Numbered from the stretch's first letter, positions 45,661 through 57,899 are shown. The stretch is 64,000 nucleotides of DNA from Trogon surrucura (GCA_020746105.1 CM036630.1:9529840-9593839), one strand, 5' to 3'. A program made the numbers and translations. Notes: a model not told the origin generated them from the sequence alone.

Positions 45661-48597
45661 AGCCGCCTGATGAGCAAGCTACTCACTGAGGAGAGAATCG
45701 GGTAGTCTGCAAGCTGGGCCCACGATGGAACAAGTTTGGTGCAGCTCCGTGACACTAGCTGTTGTGTCTCACACACATCATCTCTAGCGTCAGGCTCCTG
45801 CCTTCCCTGAGCCCCCTCTTCCTTGTGCCCCTTGCACGGGGCTGCACAAGTGGTGATAAAAGGATGTCCACCTGTCCCACGACCTTGGAAAATACAGCTT
45901 TAAATACAAATAATATTTAAGACTTGAAGATTATTTAGATTATATTTCAAGTTAATTGCTGTGCAGCAGTTCCTGCTTTCCAAATCAGCAGCACCGTGTC
46001 ATTTTATGCAACTTAAAATTCTCTTTGTATGGACTGCTCACTGTTCCTAAGCCAGATGCAGCCGTGTGGCTTTATTTTTTTTCAGCCAGCATGAAAGCAG
46101 TCGCATCTTTCTGAAACGCAGTACCTGCAGGTGGTCAGACACTGGCTGCCTCAGTATTTCCTCCCTCATGCAGATGCAATATAAAAATAGGTTGTTGCTA
46201 ATCTCTGAGATACTGGGACGCTAAGCAGAGGGGAGAGCTCTGCTGTGAGCACTGATGCAGCGTGACTGCCTGCAGGAAGTTTCATTGGGTTTATCTTCAC
46301 GACGTGCTCCTGTCAGAGCACATATCAACCTTAGAAAAAGCAGCTTTCTCACAGTGCTGAGAATTCCAGCAAAGCGTGTTTTAAAGGGGCTGTCTTTTTT
46401 TGCTGGGAATTGTAATGTTAGCAGTTTGGGGGGAGAATAAAAGGTCTGTGGCTGAATGTGTTGGGTTTTGCTCTGTTCTCATCTTGTTACTGAAATTTTA
46501 ACTTTCAGACCTTGACCTGCTGCAACACTCTGAGGGCAAAAAATTATTTTTGAGGTCCTTCCTTATGGCATTTGCTTTCTGCTGTGTCTGGATTTCATTA
46601 AAAAAAAATCTAGTCCTTTTGTAAACCTATCTTATCTGCTCTCTATAAACTGGCTGTCAATTTACAAACCTTACATTGTCTGGGAAATAAGTGAAAAAAG
46701 ATTAAGGACAATTGGACTTTTTGGGAGAGGGGAAGAATAAAAATCCTCGCTGGGACCCAGTGGGTCAATCTGCAGCACTTGGTGGGTGAACCATTTCCTT
46801 TGATAGGCAGCCAGAAAGCATCCAGGCCACAGACCTGAAAAGAAATCATCAGTGGAGGCAGTGGGATAAATGTTATTTCCTCTCTGGGCTAAGAAGGGTG
46901 ATTTGGTGAAGCACCATCTCTGATGTGTGGGGCTGACCACCCCAGGTGATGTCTCAGGAGGTGCTCTGCCTTGGTGGCTGGGTGCTGGAGCAGAGGCAGA
47001 GCTGGTTGAGTAGATGCCTCAGATCCCTCCTGGGCAGGGTGGGGAGCTTCAGTCAGCCCATATAGCCCACACCTGGGGGTGGCTGAGTGGGTGTGCTCAA
47101 AAACATCGTCCCTCCAGGCTGCAGCGTGCTGTCTGGCTTGCTCCTCGCCTACAGACCTTGTTCCTGGCATGAAGGTAGGTCTCTGTATTTGATCTTTTAT
47201 ATAAGTAAGTGGGAGCAGTACTTTGGAAGAGGACGTGGTTGTGGTTGGCTTTTTTGTGTCTGATGCTTCCAGTGTTTATCCAGGGAGTATGGAAAGCTGG
47301 GCTTGTGCAGCTCTTTGTCTCCAGGGGATTTTATATGTGTGTCTTCTGCCTTCTGGGCAACCTGCTAGTCTCTGTGGCCATCTCTGAATATGAAGATGGG
47401 GTTTGCATCTTCATGGTGTGTCTCACGATCTTGGTTTTGCTGCATGCCTGAGGTTGTGTTGTGAAGGGTAAAAACTGGCATCACAGCAGTTTTTCTGAGG
47501 GGCAGTAGTGTTTTCTTAGGTGCTTCGCCTTGGCAAGTACAGCAGACACATCAGGGTGGTGAGAAAAGAATGATCTCTGCACTCCTGTGCTCAGGTGTGA
47601 CTTGGGGGCCAAGGATTGAAGCCTTCCTGAGACAGGGAGCTCCAGGACTGCGGAATATGTTTGGGGAGCTTTAGAGGAAGAAAGAGGACTCTGGAGAAGT
47701 TCAGGACTGTGCTGAAGGGTTCACACGCAGGTGAAGTCAAAACAGGAGTGCTTCTGTTCTCTCTCTTCAAGCAACAGGTATCAGATGTGGTCACTGCAAG
47801 CTGATAGTGGGACTCACTGTCACCAAGCAGTTGTAGTGGAAGTATTTTTTCTTCAAAGAACAGCACTCCTTTAAAACAAAGATCAAGGAACTACTGTGAG
47901 CTTAAAAAGGATCTGAAATCTCCTTAAGGTGGAGTGCAGGGGCTGAGACAGGCAGGTGGTAGCAATCAAGCAGCTGTGGGTTAATGAACTTCTGCTCATC
48001 AGCTGAGTGGTGGCTCTGGTGTGTCCTCCCAGCAAAGAGGGGCAAAGCCATTTAAAGGACTACGGGTGTTTTGCTGTGCAGCTGGAGCTACTTAGGGATG
48101 AGAATGGGGTGGTTCTGATACCTCGGCAGATTTGAATATTTAGAGCTTGCTGGTTTGTGAGAGTCTGTGTCAGGTCCTGCCCATGGAGCCCAACCTGCTG
48201 AAATGGGTTTGCTTTTTCTGAACGCCTGTGGAAAAGGGAAAAATGCCTGAAAGTTGACCGTCGGTATGTCAGGAGCCAGTTGGGTATTCAGCTGTGTTGC
48301 CAGCACATGGTTAATGGGTTGGGGGTGTAGATGTGATCCTGGCCTCCATTCCTGTGTGGTCACAGTGGAAAACCTGTAGGCAGGAGCAGGTGCCTGCGGG
48401 AGCAGGTGCCTGCAGGTGCCCGTGTTGCCATAGCTGCAGTCACGGGCATCTCCCGGTACATCTGTGAAGGGTGCAGCATGAAGGTCACTTTCTAAGCGTT
48501 TAGATTGACATGTCTTGTCAAGGAAAGTCACCTTTGAGTCATCTCAGTAAAACACGGACCCGAGGGAAAGAATTTGAAATGGTTTTGATATATTTGA
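45661..48597. other. Intergenic DNA downstream of BNIP1
   Basis: About 3 kb with no recognisable gene. The hydrophobic 80-codon frame at 47209-47451 begins with GTG and is probably chance. The 46900-47170 part is somewhat GC-rich but has no family signature. Confidence 0.65.
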
Positions 48598-48598
48598 G

Positions 48599-48783
48599 GG
48601 CCGGTTTAGCTCAGTGGGTTGAGTGTGGTGATTAAAACACCAAAGGTCGCGGGTTCGATTCCCGTTCAGTTCTCACGTGTTGCCTGACCTAGTCGAGAGG
48701 TGGCGTCCCTGCTCACAACAGGGAGGTTGGATGAAAATGGTCTCTAAGGTCCCTTCCAGCCTGGGCGATTCTGTGATATGATT
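48599..48783 (+). mobile_element. SINE with tRNA-Ile-like head and CR1-like 3' tail
   Basis: The first ~74 bases resemble tRNA-Ile(AAU): GGCCGGTTTAGCTCAGTGGG, GGTGATTAAAACACC in the anticodon-arm region, then GGTCGCGGGTTCGATTCCCG. The A box TAGCTCAGTGGG (48607-48618) and B box GGTTCGATTCC (48652-48662) both match the Pol III consensus exactly, 33 bases apart. The acceptor stem is broken (GGCCGGT against CAGTTCT), so it is not a working tRNA. The 3' half contains GGGAGGTTGGATGAAAATGG, TCCCTTCCAGCC and GATTCTGTGATATGATTT, a CR1 terminus that would let CR1 enzymes copy it. Similar flanks (TGATATATTTGA and TGATATGATTTA) may be an imperfect target-site duplication. It recalls TguSINE-type elements of passerine birds; I could not compare sequences. 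Confidence 0.85.
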
Positions 48784-49659
48784 TAACTGTGCTGAAGATA
48801 CTGATCTGACTTACTTTTTTGTTATTGGTTATAGCGTTAGCAAATACGGAAATATTACAGGATAATTCTCTGGGGGAAAAGGAATTAAGAATGTAATATT
48901 TTATTTTTTTTCCCCTTCCAAGAACTAAATGGAAATTAAGTCTGTATTAGAAGTTCTGCTTTTGAAATGCTTTCCGCATAACTGGCTTTACCGAAATGGA
49001 AGGGTGAATTCGTAGCTTGGAAGTTTCTAAAAATGTCTCTGCCAAATGTGCATGGCTGCTATCACATGCCAAGTGGTCCAGAGCAAGCCAGGCAAGTCAG
49101 GCTGGAATCTCTGGGGGCTGAGAATATCCAGGGGGCATGTGCATGCTTGTCTGCAAATATGTGGGGCTCTTTGGAAGCGGGGGGCGGGTGGGAAATCGGC
49201 TTGCTATTGCTTCACCTCCCTATTTGTAATGATGCAATGCCACCAAAAGAGAAATCTTAAGCAAATATTTTAGCCAGATATGGTATCTTTGTGATTGTAT
49301 GTTGCTGCAGAAGTGCACCAGCCCCTTCACATAATTGGTGCCCGAGTGCTTGCTTTGTTTCTGTCCCTTAAAGGTGAGATGAGTGTTCTCCAGGTAGGCA
49401 GCAGGTGCTGTGTGCCACAACCAAAGAGCCAGTGCTGCCGGAGAGAAGTGGTAGCCACTGTATGGGCCAGTTCTGATGCAGTACAAATGCCAGGTATCCC
49501 CTAATGATTTTGTTGTTGTTTTTCCCTGAATTGCTGAAAGATTGATGCAGTTCTTTCCCTGAGGATGGCTGGTGAGAATAGGAACTGTGCCTCAAAACTT
49601 GGCCCATTTAATAGGGTTGGAAGTGTTCTCTGCCATTTTTCAGTTCCTCTGGTTATCTG
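48784..49659. other. Intergenic DNA between the SINE and a CR1 copy
   Basis: About 0.9 kb; I see no gene or repeat of note. Open frames at 49033-49260 and nearby are unremarkable. Confidence 0.65.
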
Positions 49660-49925
49660 TGTTTCTCAGAGTTGCAGACCAGTTCAGGTTGATGGGGACC
49701 TCTGGAGGTCATCTGAACCATATCTGTGCTCAAGCAGGGCCACCTAGAGCTGTTGGCCAGGACTATGTGCAGATGGCTTTTGAGTATCTCCATGGATGGA
49801 GACTCCAAACTTCCCTGGGCAGCCTGCTCCAGTGTTGCATCACTTCACGGTAAAAACACATTTCCTGATTTTTCAGAGAGAATTTTCTCTTTTCTGGTTT
49901 GTGTCCGTTGCTGCTCCTGCCCAGT
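49660..49925 (-). mobile_element. CR1 retroposon fragment, 5'-truncated (minus strand)
   Basis: GGGGACCTCTGGAGGTCATC, GCAGGGCCACCTAGAGCTGT, CCCTGGGCAGCCTGCTCCAG and TTTGTGTCCGTTGCTGCTCC appear in the order expected for the reverse complement of a CR1 3' region. About 260 bp remain and no reverse transcriptase frame is present. Confidence 0.85.
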
Positions 49926-50101
49926 CCTTATTTGTACTTTGAAGTATGGTTCTTTTACATTAGATATGGATACAATTTCAACTCCAAAGAGGTGGAAAAC
50001 ACTGGTATTGATACTTTAAATTTAGTACAGCATTTGGTTCTCTCTTCTAATGCAGAGTTGATGATATTGAATATTTCTTGATCATGTCCATCTTAAGGAA
50101 T

Positions 50102-50139
50102 GCTTGTTAGGGAATAATGGGCTTGTTAGGGAATAATGG
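50102..50139. repeat. Perfect 19-bp tandem duplication
   Basis: GCTTGTTAGGGAATAATGG occurs twice head to tail without a mismatch, so the duplication is recent or has been maintained. Confidence 0.9.
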
Positions 50140-53100
50140 GATCAGTTGATGATGATGTAATCTTTCTGGTATTTGATGACTCCAGGGTTTGTCACTTATC
50201 TATACAGAAATAAGAAGGTTGATTCAACCTAAGATATTCACAGGTGGAGAAATCAGACTTCTCATCTTTCTCTGCTGTGTACTGCTTACTCAAAGCTTAG
50301 TAGGTGGAAAAAAAATGTTTCTTCGAATCAAATCTCAAATCACATAATTTAAATTTATGTTGTGTGACTAGTATAACCAGCTACTGTGGTATCTGGAGCA
50401 GTATCATTATCTTTCCCTGTAAGCTCTGAATGTCCATGCTCATATCAAATATTTGCCAAATAAAGGCTTCCCAAGCTGCTGGTCAAGCAGGGATGAGCCA
50501 TTCTTGAAAAGTGTTGTTCTCCTGGTTGCACACTGGACTGGTATCTTTGACTCATGGGCTAATTGCAACTGGGAGTCACGTAGCCGGTCATTACTGCATC
50601 TGCTATCTCTGCATCTGTCACGTTATGCTGTTGGGTTTTCAGCTGTACGAAGTGCATCCAGGGGCTCTTGCATCATCCTGCTGCTGTCTGAAGTTGTTTG
50701 TGGACTGGCTTAAGGCAGGTGTCTGTCACCACAGCTGATTGTGGACTTGTTCAGGCTGAGCCTGTTACACTCAGACTAAACTTTGTTATCTGCTTGCTTG
50801 TATGAAATAGTACAAACAGGGTCTGAGCTGCTCTGTGCACAAGGCAAATGACAATCCCGCTGAACTGAGATTTTAGTTTTCCCACAGGAACATGCAGTGG
50901 AAGAGTTTGTGCCAGTTTCTTTGAGTGATGTGTCGGGAGAGGTGCTCAGGGTGTGCTGGTGCGCTCTGACTGTGCCTTGGAGATTTGATCCTCTTCCACA
51001 TAGAGAGCATTACAGTCTGAGGAAGGGACTGGGGATCTTTATTGATTTAACTGGGTTTGGGGCCTGGACCTTTGTGTGGTGTACACAGAGATCTCTGTTA
51101 GAGAGAGACACAGCATGTGGGGTTTCATATTAAAGTCCTTTACTGTCTCTAATTGTTCATGCTTCTGCAAAGTCACTGGGAAGTGTTACCTGACTGTGTC
51201 TGTGTGTCTCCATGTAAACGCACTTGGTTTAGGGCAGCAAAGCCAGCACTGATTTTCCAGGCTGAAGTCCCTCCCCTGCACTATGGGCTGGGGCTGCTGG
51301 TCCTGCCAGCGTGAGCAGTGGGTGGAATAAACTTCCAGCTTCTGGCACCATGTGATCATGAAAAGTATCGAACTTGACATAAGATATATGGTCTTCACGG
51401 TAGCAAACAAAGGTGTTAAATGTGAACCCAATTAAATGCTTCATAAAAAACCCCAGCTTTTATTTGCCTTTGGTTTGGGGGTTGCTTTTAATGTCATGAT
51501 TTTAAGCCTGTTGTGTAAGTGGCGAGTGCCTAAATCATAACCGTGGAGCATTTGCAGTTGCCGGTTCCTCGTTGCCTGGCTGCGTCCTCACCCACTGGCT
51601 GTTCCCACTTACTCCACGTGAGTGGGAAGGGCCGAGCTCGGCAGCTCCTCTGGGCTGGCACGGTGCTGAGGCACGATTCCAGTGTGGACCTTGGGGGCTA
51701 CTGTAGAGCAAGAGCTGTGGTAATCGTGCCTGTGTGTCTGCCTCAGAGCGATGTCTTGGGTGATGTCTTGTTCTCTGCATGAATCATGAAGCTCGTGCAG
51801 CCAGTCATTAAAAATAATTTGGTAGGAGCTGCAAGAAGCAAATGTGCTGAAGGTCTCGCCCTGGGGCGCTCTGACATCTCACCGTACCTTAGACCACCGC
51901 AGCCTTTCACTTCCACTTCGGCTTCCTTTTTATTTTTAACCTCGCAACGTGAGACTGATCAGATGTTATCACTGCTGACCTTTGTCTCCTGCTGCAACAT
52001 CAGAGCTGACTTGCGTATCCCACTTATCTCCCGCTTTTAGAGGCTGCCAGGCAGGGTCGCGGGCTGTGCCGGGGTGCTGCAGAGCGCTTCGCCCCACCGC
52101 TGGTGTCGGTGGCTGCATGAAAGGAAAATGCCACTCGGCTGCTCTGAGCCTGGGCGGGTGATAATGCTGCGTGCGTCCCTCTGCTCCCGTGATAAGCGCC
52201 CAAAGGGCAGGCAGGGAGAACGTCTCCTCGGGGATCAGCGCACACCAGGCCCTATAGATAGAACCACATATATATAGAACAACATGAAAGCTTTTTGCTT
52301 TCTTCTTTTCAACAGCATGATGGCTAAGTATCACATCCAGGGATGCTTTCGGACCTGACCCCTCCAGGGGTCTGGTTTCGTTGTACCCACAAGTTCTTTG
52401 GTTTGCATTGCCCCGATGGATGGAAGGGAGATTTGAAATCAAAACCCACCCGGGCTGCAAAGCCTTATTTCGTAGTCCTGATAAATGCACAAAGACTGGA
52501 GAGGAGTGGGCCGTTTTCCCTTTATCTTCAAAATGGACAGCGGGACCAAATTTTTCTGTTTGGGTTATTGACTCTTCATAGGTGTCACCCAACTACCAAA
52601 CAGTTATTGCTGCTGCTGCTGATGGGAGATAATTCTGTCGGTGGCATCTAGGTGCTGACGTTATGACTAGCTAGTCCAAAATGAAGATAAGATTCTTCTA
52701 TATTAAGTCTATTGATCCAGTTGGCCTCCTGTCCTGTGTCTGATAATAGCAAATACTTTGTTTCTCCAAGAGATGCAAACCTTCCCCTCCTCTGTCCATT
52801 GTTATATATTGTGTATGTGTATATATAAAAATGATCTATCATGTGTAATATCAATGCTCTATATTTTGGATTGAAAAATGAAAAATTCCTTTCTGAGCTG
52901 TGTTCTTAAAAGCATGCTGCTTTTCATTCTGATATAAAGTTGCAAATACTGCTAAGGATCATAATGTTATTCCCATTTGTTTAAATGTAAGAGAAGATAT
53001 CTGAAAATAGCTGAAGTAAAAATGCAAGTAGCTTAACACCAGCGACTCCCGGCTTTCACTGGCTGGTTTGTGCCAGTCATCTGTCTGCTTATTCAAAACC

Positions 53101-53900
53101 AAGCAGCCAGAAAAAGGAGAGGAAAAAGAGCTCACAATTCTCTTTATCTTCAGATTTGTTTAAAATGGTTTTGTCCCTGCAGCAGTATCCTTGGTAATTG
53201 CAGACTTTGACCCAAATTTAATTCCTCATCTTTCACAGACTTAATGGTAAATAACTTGGCAGAAAATAGGGTAATATTCATGCTGAAAGATGGCAAGTGG
53301 GAATTTACATTCTCATTATTGCAAGTTAATTAATTTCTATAAAAATGTGGGTGGATGTTTAGGTTTGCAGATTTCAACAAGAGCTTCTGGTCTTATCACC
53401 TTGTCAAAAAGGCATTACGTTACATGTCTGCTAGAGGATTCCAGAAAAGATAGTGAGCTTTGGGAGAGAAATTGCCAGTTAGGAAAGCATAACGCCGGGA
53501 ACAGCAAGCAGTAAATATAGAATAATGCTCCTCTCCAAAAGAAAAAGCTTTTACGCTCGGTACTAAACTCTAAATGAAAGACTTTGCTTCTGCAAGAGAG
53601 GAGTGGCAGCAGAGCTATTTTTGTGGATTAAAGCCAAAAGGTATTAGCAGTCCTTTCTGCACTCACCCGTGATGCCTAGAGCTCTGGCTTTACTGTTGTT
53701 GTAGTACTAACCACATGTGCATTGTTAATTAACATCTCTGAATCTTATTCCTGTGAGGTGCCTCATCCATGACCCTGCAGGAGAAAGTTCCCCGGGGTGA
53801 GGAGAGTTGTGGGGTCCCTCACACGGTCCAGTCGTGTCTCAGAGGCACCGCAGCTTCTCTAGAAATGCATTCGTCAGCCCCAGACACTGCTGGTGACACA
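50140..53900. other. Intergenic DNA without recognised genes
   Basis: About 3.8 kb. The minus-strand 207-codon frame at 51969-52592 starts with TTG and matches nothing I know. No RNA gene or further CR1 element is evident. Confidence 0.6.
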
Positions 53901-53929
53901 TGACATTTTCTTTGCCTGTGTACATTAGG

Positions 53930-54210
53930 GCATAAGATGTGACGTTTACATTCAAGATCAATTATTTTTAACTGAAGAATGATAGCCTTGCGTTTAAATT
54001 ATCTTGGAGCTTAATTCACATCAGTTAAACCTTTTCAAAGGCTTATTAAAATTCCTTAAGTGTGTCCAACTTATCAGCAGTTGAGTGTCAATGGCATTAT
54101 ACAAATGTTGCTATTGGAAATAACTGTTAAGTATTGTTTGACTATATTATTCTCTTATATATATATTACACCTGTGGCTATTAATACTACTTAGTACTTA
54201 CATGACTCCT
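53930..54210. promoter_or_regulatory. Candidate enhancer block with NKX2-type and GATA motifs
   Basis: An AT-rich, repeat-free stretch contains TTAAGTG at 54056-54062 (high-affinity NKX2-5-type site) and CTTATC at 54070-54075 (reverse GATA), seven bases apart. Its texture resembles conserved noncoding DNA, but conservation cannot be judged from one sequence. Confidence 0.3.
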
Positions 54211-54320
54211 TTCATCTGGTGATCATAAGGCATTGCCCAAGGAAGCAAGTACTGTTCTCCCCTTTCTAAATATGGGAAAACTCTCATGTCCAGCAGCTGT
54301 GCCTCATCCTTGGGTTTAAC
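54205..54320 (-). repeat. Possible MIR or L2-like relic
   Basis: ATTGCCCAAGGAAGCAAG and TACTGTTCTCCCC followed by ATATGGGAAAACTCTCATG loosely follow an old MIR/L2 3' region. The match is weak and could be chance. Confidence 0.25.
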
Positions 54321-55480
54321 ATCTTCCACTGAATCCTGCCAGGCTTGGCTTGCAGTCTGCCCTGTTGGTTTTTAACAGGACTTCGTTTACTTTTGCTGCT
54401 GGAGCACCTAAACCTTCCACCTGGGCAGGGCTGTCTTCTGTGTGGGCAAACACAGGGCAGCAGCGATGCCAGAAGATGTTATATCAATATGTATAGATCA
54501 ATACAGACTGGTAGATGTGAGGCAGGGAGGAGGTGATACTGGGCTGTGGCAGTGGCTGCTGAACTGTTGTAGTGCAAAGGGAAGTTTGAGAGGGGTGAGG
54601 AAGGGATTTCGGAGGCGAGAAGCCTTTGTGGCTCGCTCTGATGAGCGTCCCCATGCTGGCAGGAAATCTGGGAAAATCCGATCGCAGTCTGGCATTAACA
54701 TGTTGGTGTTGTGGGAGAGGATGAAGAGGGGAGGGGCAGTCTCTGAAGGGCTCTGGGTGCCACCAGCTCCATGTCCCTGTGCTGATCCCCAGTCGTGGTG
54801 AGGGAGGAAAAATCCTGGTTGTTGAATAAAGGTGCTGCCTGTCCTGGCATCTGATGCAGCTGCAGGAGGTTGGAATGGGGTGGTTGATGTGTACATGTGT
54901 ACGAATATCCAGTCAGAAATGCCTGGGATTAGTTCACATGTGTTCTTATGCATTTTTTTCCTTCTTTTTTTCCCCCCTCCCTAATGTAAATATACAGCTC
55001 CTACCTGTCTCAGGCAGTGGTGGAGGTTTAGGTTTTATGCACGTTTGTACTTACTTCACATTGAGATTCTGCATTTTGATGAGCTGATCATTTATTCCAG
55101 AAACCACTAGGTAGCACTGTGAAATAAAGTGCTGCTGAGCCCCACAACGCTTTGCCCCTTCCCTACCCAGCTGGCCCCAGCAGAACAAAGACAATGGAAA
55201 TTCCAGCATGTTTGGGCTCAAATACGAGTACAGGTACTGAGGGCGGCTTGGAAACTTTATCTGGTACTTGGTCTGCGTGTGGGAGAAACCAGCCACGACA
55301 CAAATGTCCCTGTAAGTGCTCTTAGATGTTTTGGGCACGGCTGAGCAAAATACTCCAGCATGTCCCTACCCAAGGAGTGTGAGCTGCCGGCTTGTGCTGA
55401 TGAAGCAGACCAGAGGCTCACACAGATGAAAGCTTTGGTTTGGAAGCACAAATACACGTTATGTTTTATTCTGCTTATAA
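54321..55480. other. Intergenic DNA without recognised features
   Basis: About 1.2 kb; I see no gene, RNA or repeat I can name. Confidence 0.6.
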
Positions 55481-55559
55481 GTGACTGCTAGCACCGAAAC
55501 TCTGCAACACAGATGCTGCGAATGTTTCTAAAATTAATCTTTGTGCTTTGATGGTGGCA

Positions 55560-55930
55560 GCTGCATGTGATAGCTGAGGCATATTGTAGTAAGATTTATT
55601 GCACATTATTCTCGTAATAAGCATTTTGCTCTCAAATTATTGGAATATAATTTTCTAATTTTTATAGAGGAACTATGAATGGAGTCTAATATATTAATTT
55701 TTTGTTTGATAGCAAAAATTATTTTTTGTTAAACTGAGTTTCTTCTATCTTGATAGCTTTTATTAATTCTTATGCAATCTATTGTATTTCTAATTTTCCC
55801 TGGAATGCACCACAAGGGAAAATGCATTTTCTTGATTTGATTAAGGATTTTCTTCCAAAGGAACAGGGTCAGATAAAAATTGAGATTTGGTTATGAACGT
55901 GATCTAGTTAGATCAGAGAAATACTTTGGA
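55560..55930. promoter_or_regulatory. Candidate AT-rich enhancer block with clustered GATA motifs
   Basis: About 370 bp of strongly AT-rich unique sequence. It contains TGATAGC three times, including a palindromic CTATCTTGATAG at about 55747-55758. It also has a TEAD-type GGAATG (within CCTGGAATGC near 55800) and CAGATAAA near 55870. This resembles a developmental enhancer, but nothing proves activity. Confidence 0.3.
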
Positions 55931-56439
55931 TTATTCATCCCAAAATTACTCTAAAGATAAATTTGACAAGTCATCTGTTTTAACTTTGGAGCTCCAACAA
56001 ACTAACTTACTAACTCCCTGCATTTTGTTTAACCCAATTCCATACAGTCAACTGTATAATAGCCTCACTGCAGAGCAGCTTAATGCACATTTATATTTAA
56101 ATACCCAGCAGCTAACTGTAACGTGTGTGACTGCAACAGCACCGTATCGCTGCTTGTTAAAATTAGACCTCTCTCTGGCTGCTGCAAAGAGAGGAGACAT
56201 GATAAAGGGATTGAGCATCACGCTCTGCAATAGCTGCTGGGCTTAAACGCTTGAGTTACAGAAACCTCGAGCTGCCAGGGAAGGTCCGCGCAGTCTCTGG
56301 CTTCAGGGATCACGAAGCGTACACGGGTCATTGTCAAACGCCTTGGAGAACTTCAGCATCGGCTGAGGAAAGGGAAATTAGGACAAGTAGATCCTTCTTC
56401 ATCTGCTATGGCTCTACCTAATGTAATGGGTTTTTTCCT

Positions 56440-56515
56440 AGCTGCAGAATCAGGCAGTTGGACTCGATGATTATTGTAGGTCCCTTCCAACTGAACTATT
56501 CTGTTGTGAAAGAAT
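56440..56515 (+). repeat. CR1 retroposon 3' end relic (plus strand)
   Basis: CAGTTGGACTCGATGATTAT, GGTCCCTTCCAACTGAACT and TATTCTGTTGTG match the CR1 terminus. Only about 75 bp remain. Confidence 0.85.
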
Positions 56516-56990
56516 TATGTTGACAAAAGCATCTTCAGAGTTGGGTATAATTCACAACCATTAGGAAAGTGCATGGAAAGCGCTGATCTAAAAGGGCAAA
56601 GTGTTTGCACTGGAGGCCGTCTCTCACCCATGCAAGCTGAATACACCCCAATCTAAGCTGAATCAAATTTCCTTTTTTCATTCTGACAGGAGCCTGAATT
56701 GCTTGGTGTCTTCACCTCTTTATAGGTTTGGCCACCCCGGCTTACAACAAAATAACATTGTGGCATCACCTGTTGCTCTAACAGTGTCTGTTAACACTTG
56801 CTGGGTGGTTGCTTTACCTTGTCTGATTACTTCTGCAACATCTGCAAGCAAGTTATGTGGTATTTTCATCCCCCTGAGGATTTATGGTGACCTCTTGGGA
56901 ACCTCAATCATTGGATCAATACACTTCTGACACCTGTAGATCAACATAAACTTGACCCTTGGTCTTGACAGATCTATCAGATACACAATG

Positions 56991-57899
56991 CCTTTTTTCC
57001 TTCCTCCCTCCTTTTTTCCTTCCTCCCTCCTTTTTTCCTTCCTCCCTCCTTTTTTCCTTCCTCCCTCCTTTTTTCCTTCCTCCCTCCTTTTTTCCTTCCT
57101 CCCTCCTTTTTTTCCTTCCTCCCTCCTTTTTTTCCTTCCTCCCTCCTTTTTTTCCTTCCTCCCTCCTTTTTTTCCTTCCTCCCTCCTTTTTTTCCTTCCT
57201 CCCTCCTTTTTTTCCTTCCTCCCTCCTTTTTTTCCTTCCTCCCTCCTTTTTTTTCCTTCCTCCCTCCTTTTTTTCCTTCCTCCCTCCTTTTTTTCCTTCC
57301 TCCCTCCTTTTTTCCTTCCTCCCTCCTTTTTTTCCTTCCTCCCTCCTTTTTTTCCTTCCTCCCTCCTTTTTTTCCTTCCTCCCTCCTTTTTTTCCTTCCT
57401 CCCTCCTTTTTTTCCTTCCTCCCTCCTTTTTTTCCTTCCTCCCTCCTTTTTTTCCTTCCTCCCTCCTTTTTTTCCTTCCTCCCTCCTTTTTTTCCTTCCT
57501 CCCTCCTTTTTTTCCTTCCTCCCTCCTTTTTTTCCTTCCTCCCTCCTTTTTTTCCTTCCTCCCTCCTTTTTTTCCTTCCTCCCTCCTTTTTTTCCTTCCT
57601 CCCTCCTTTTTTTCCTTCCTCCCTCCTTTTTTTCCTTCCTCCCTCCTTTTTCCTTCCTCCCTCCTTTTTTTTCCTTCCTCCTTCCTCCCTCCTTTTTTCC
57701 TTCCTCCCTCCTTTTTTTCCTTCCTCCCTCCTTTTTTTCCTTCCTCCCTCCTTTTTTTCCTTCCTCCCTCCTTTTTTTCCTTCCTCCCTCCTTTTTTTCC
57801 TTCCTCCCTCCTTTTTTTCCTTCCTCCCTCCTTTTTTTCCTTCCTCCCTCCTTTTTTTCCTTCCTCCCTCCTTTTTTTCCTTCCTCCCTCCTTTTTTCC
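56991..57899. repeat. Polypyrimidine minisatellite, about 45 units of 19-21 bp
   Basis: The unit is a T run followed by CCTTCCTCCCTCC. The first six or so units carry six T (19 bp), most later ones seven T (20 bp) and a few eight T (21 bp). An irregular block near 57640-57710 has a short unit and an extra CCTTCCTCC. I see no purine on the + strand across about 909 bases. The array begins and ends abruptly in ordinary sequence. All four long open frames across it are artefacts: Phe/Pro/Ser/Leu on one strand, Lys/Glu/Gly/Arg on the other. Such a tract can form triplex DNA and is hard to assemble, so the copy number may be wrong. Confidence 0.97.

Noticed and set aside
47209..47451. 80-codon hydrophobic frame resembling a small membrane protein
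   Set aside because: It starts with GTG rather than ATG, and T-rich noncoding DNA readily gives hydrophobic translations.
48599..48672. Functional tRNA-Ile gene
   Set aside because: Pol III boxes are intact, but the acceptor stem does not pair and a CR1 tail follows, so it is a SINE head.
51969..52592. 207-codon minus-strand frame in the flank downstream of BNIP1
   Set aside because: It starts with TTG and shows no domain or motif; likely chance in moderately GC-rich DNA.
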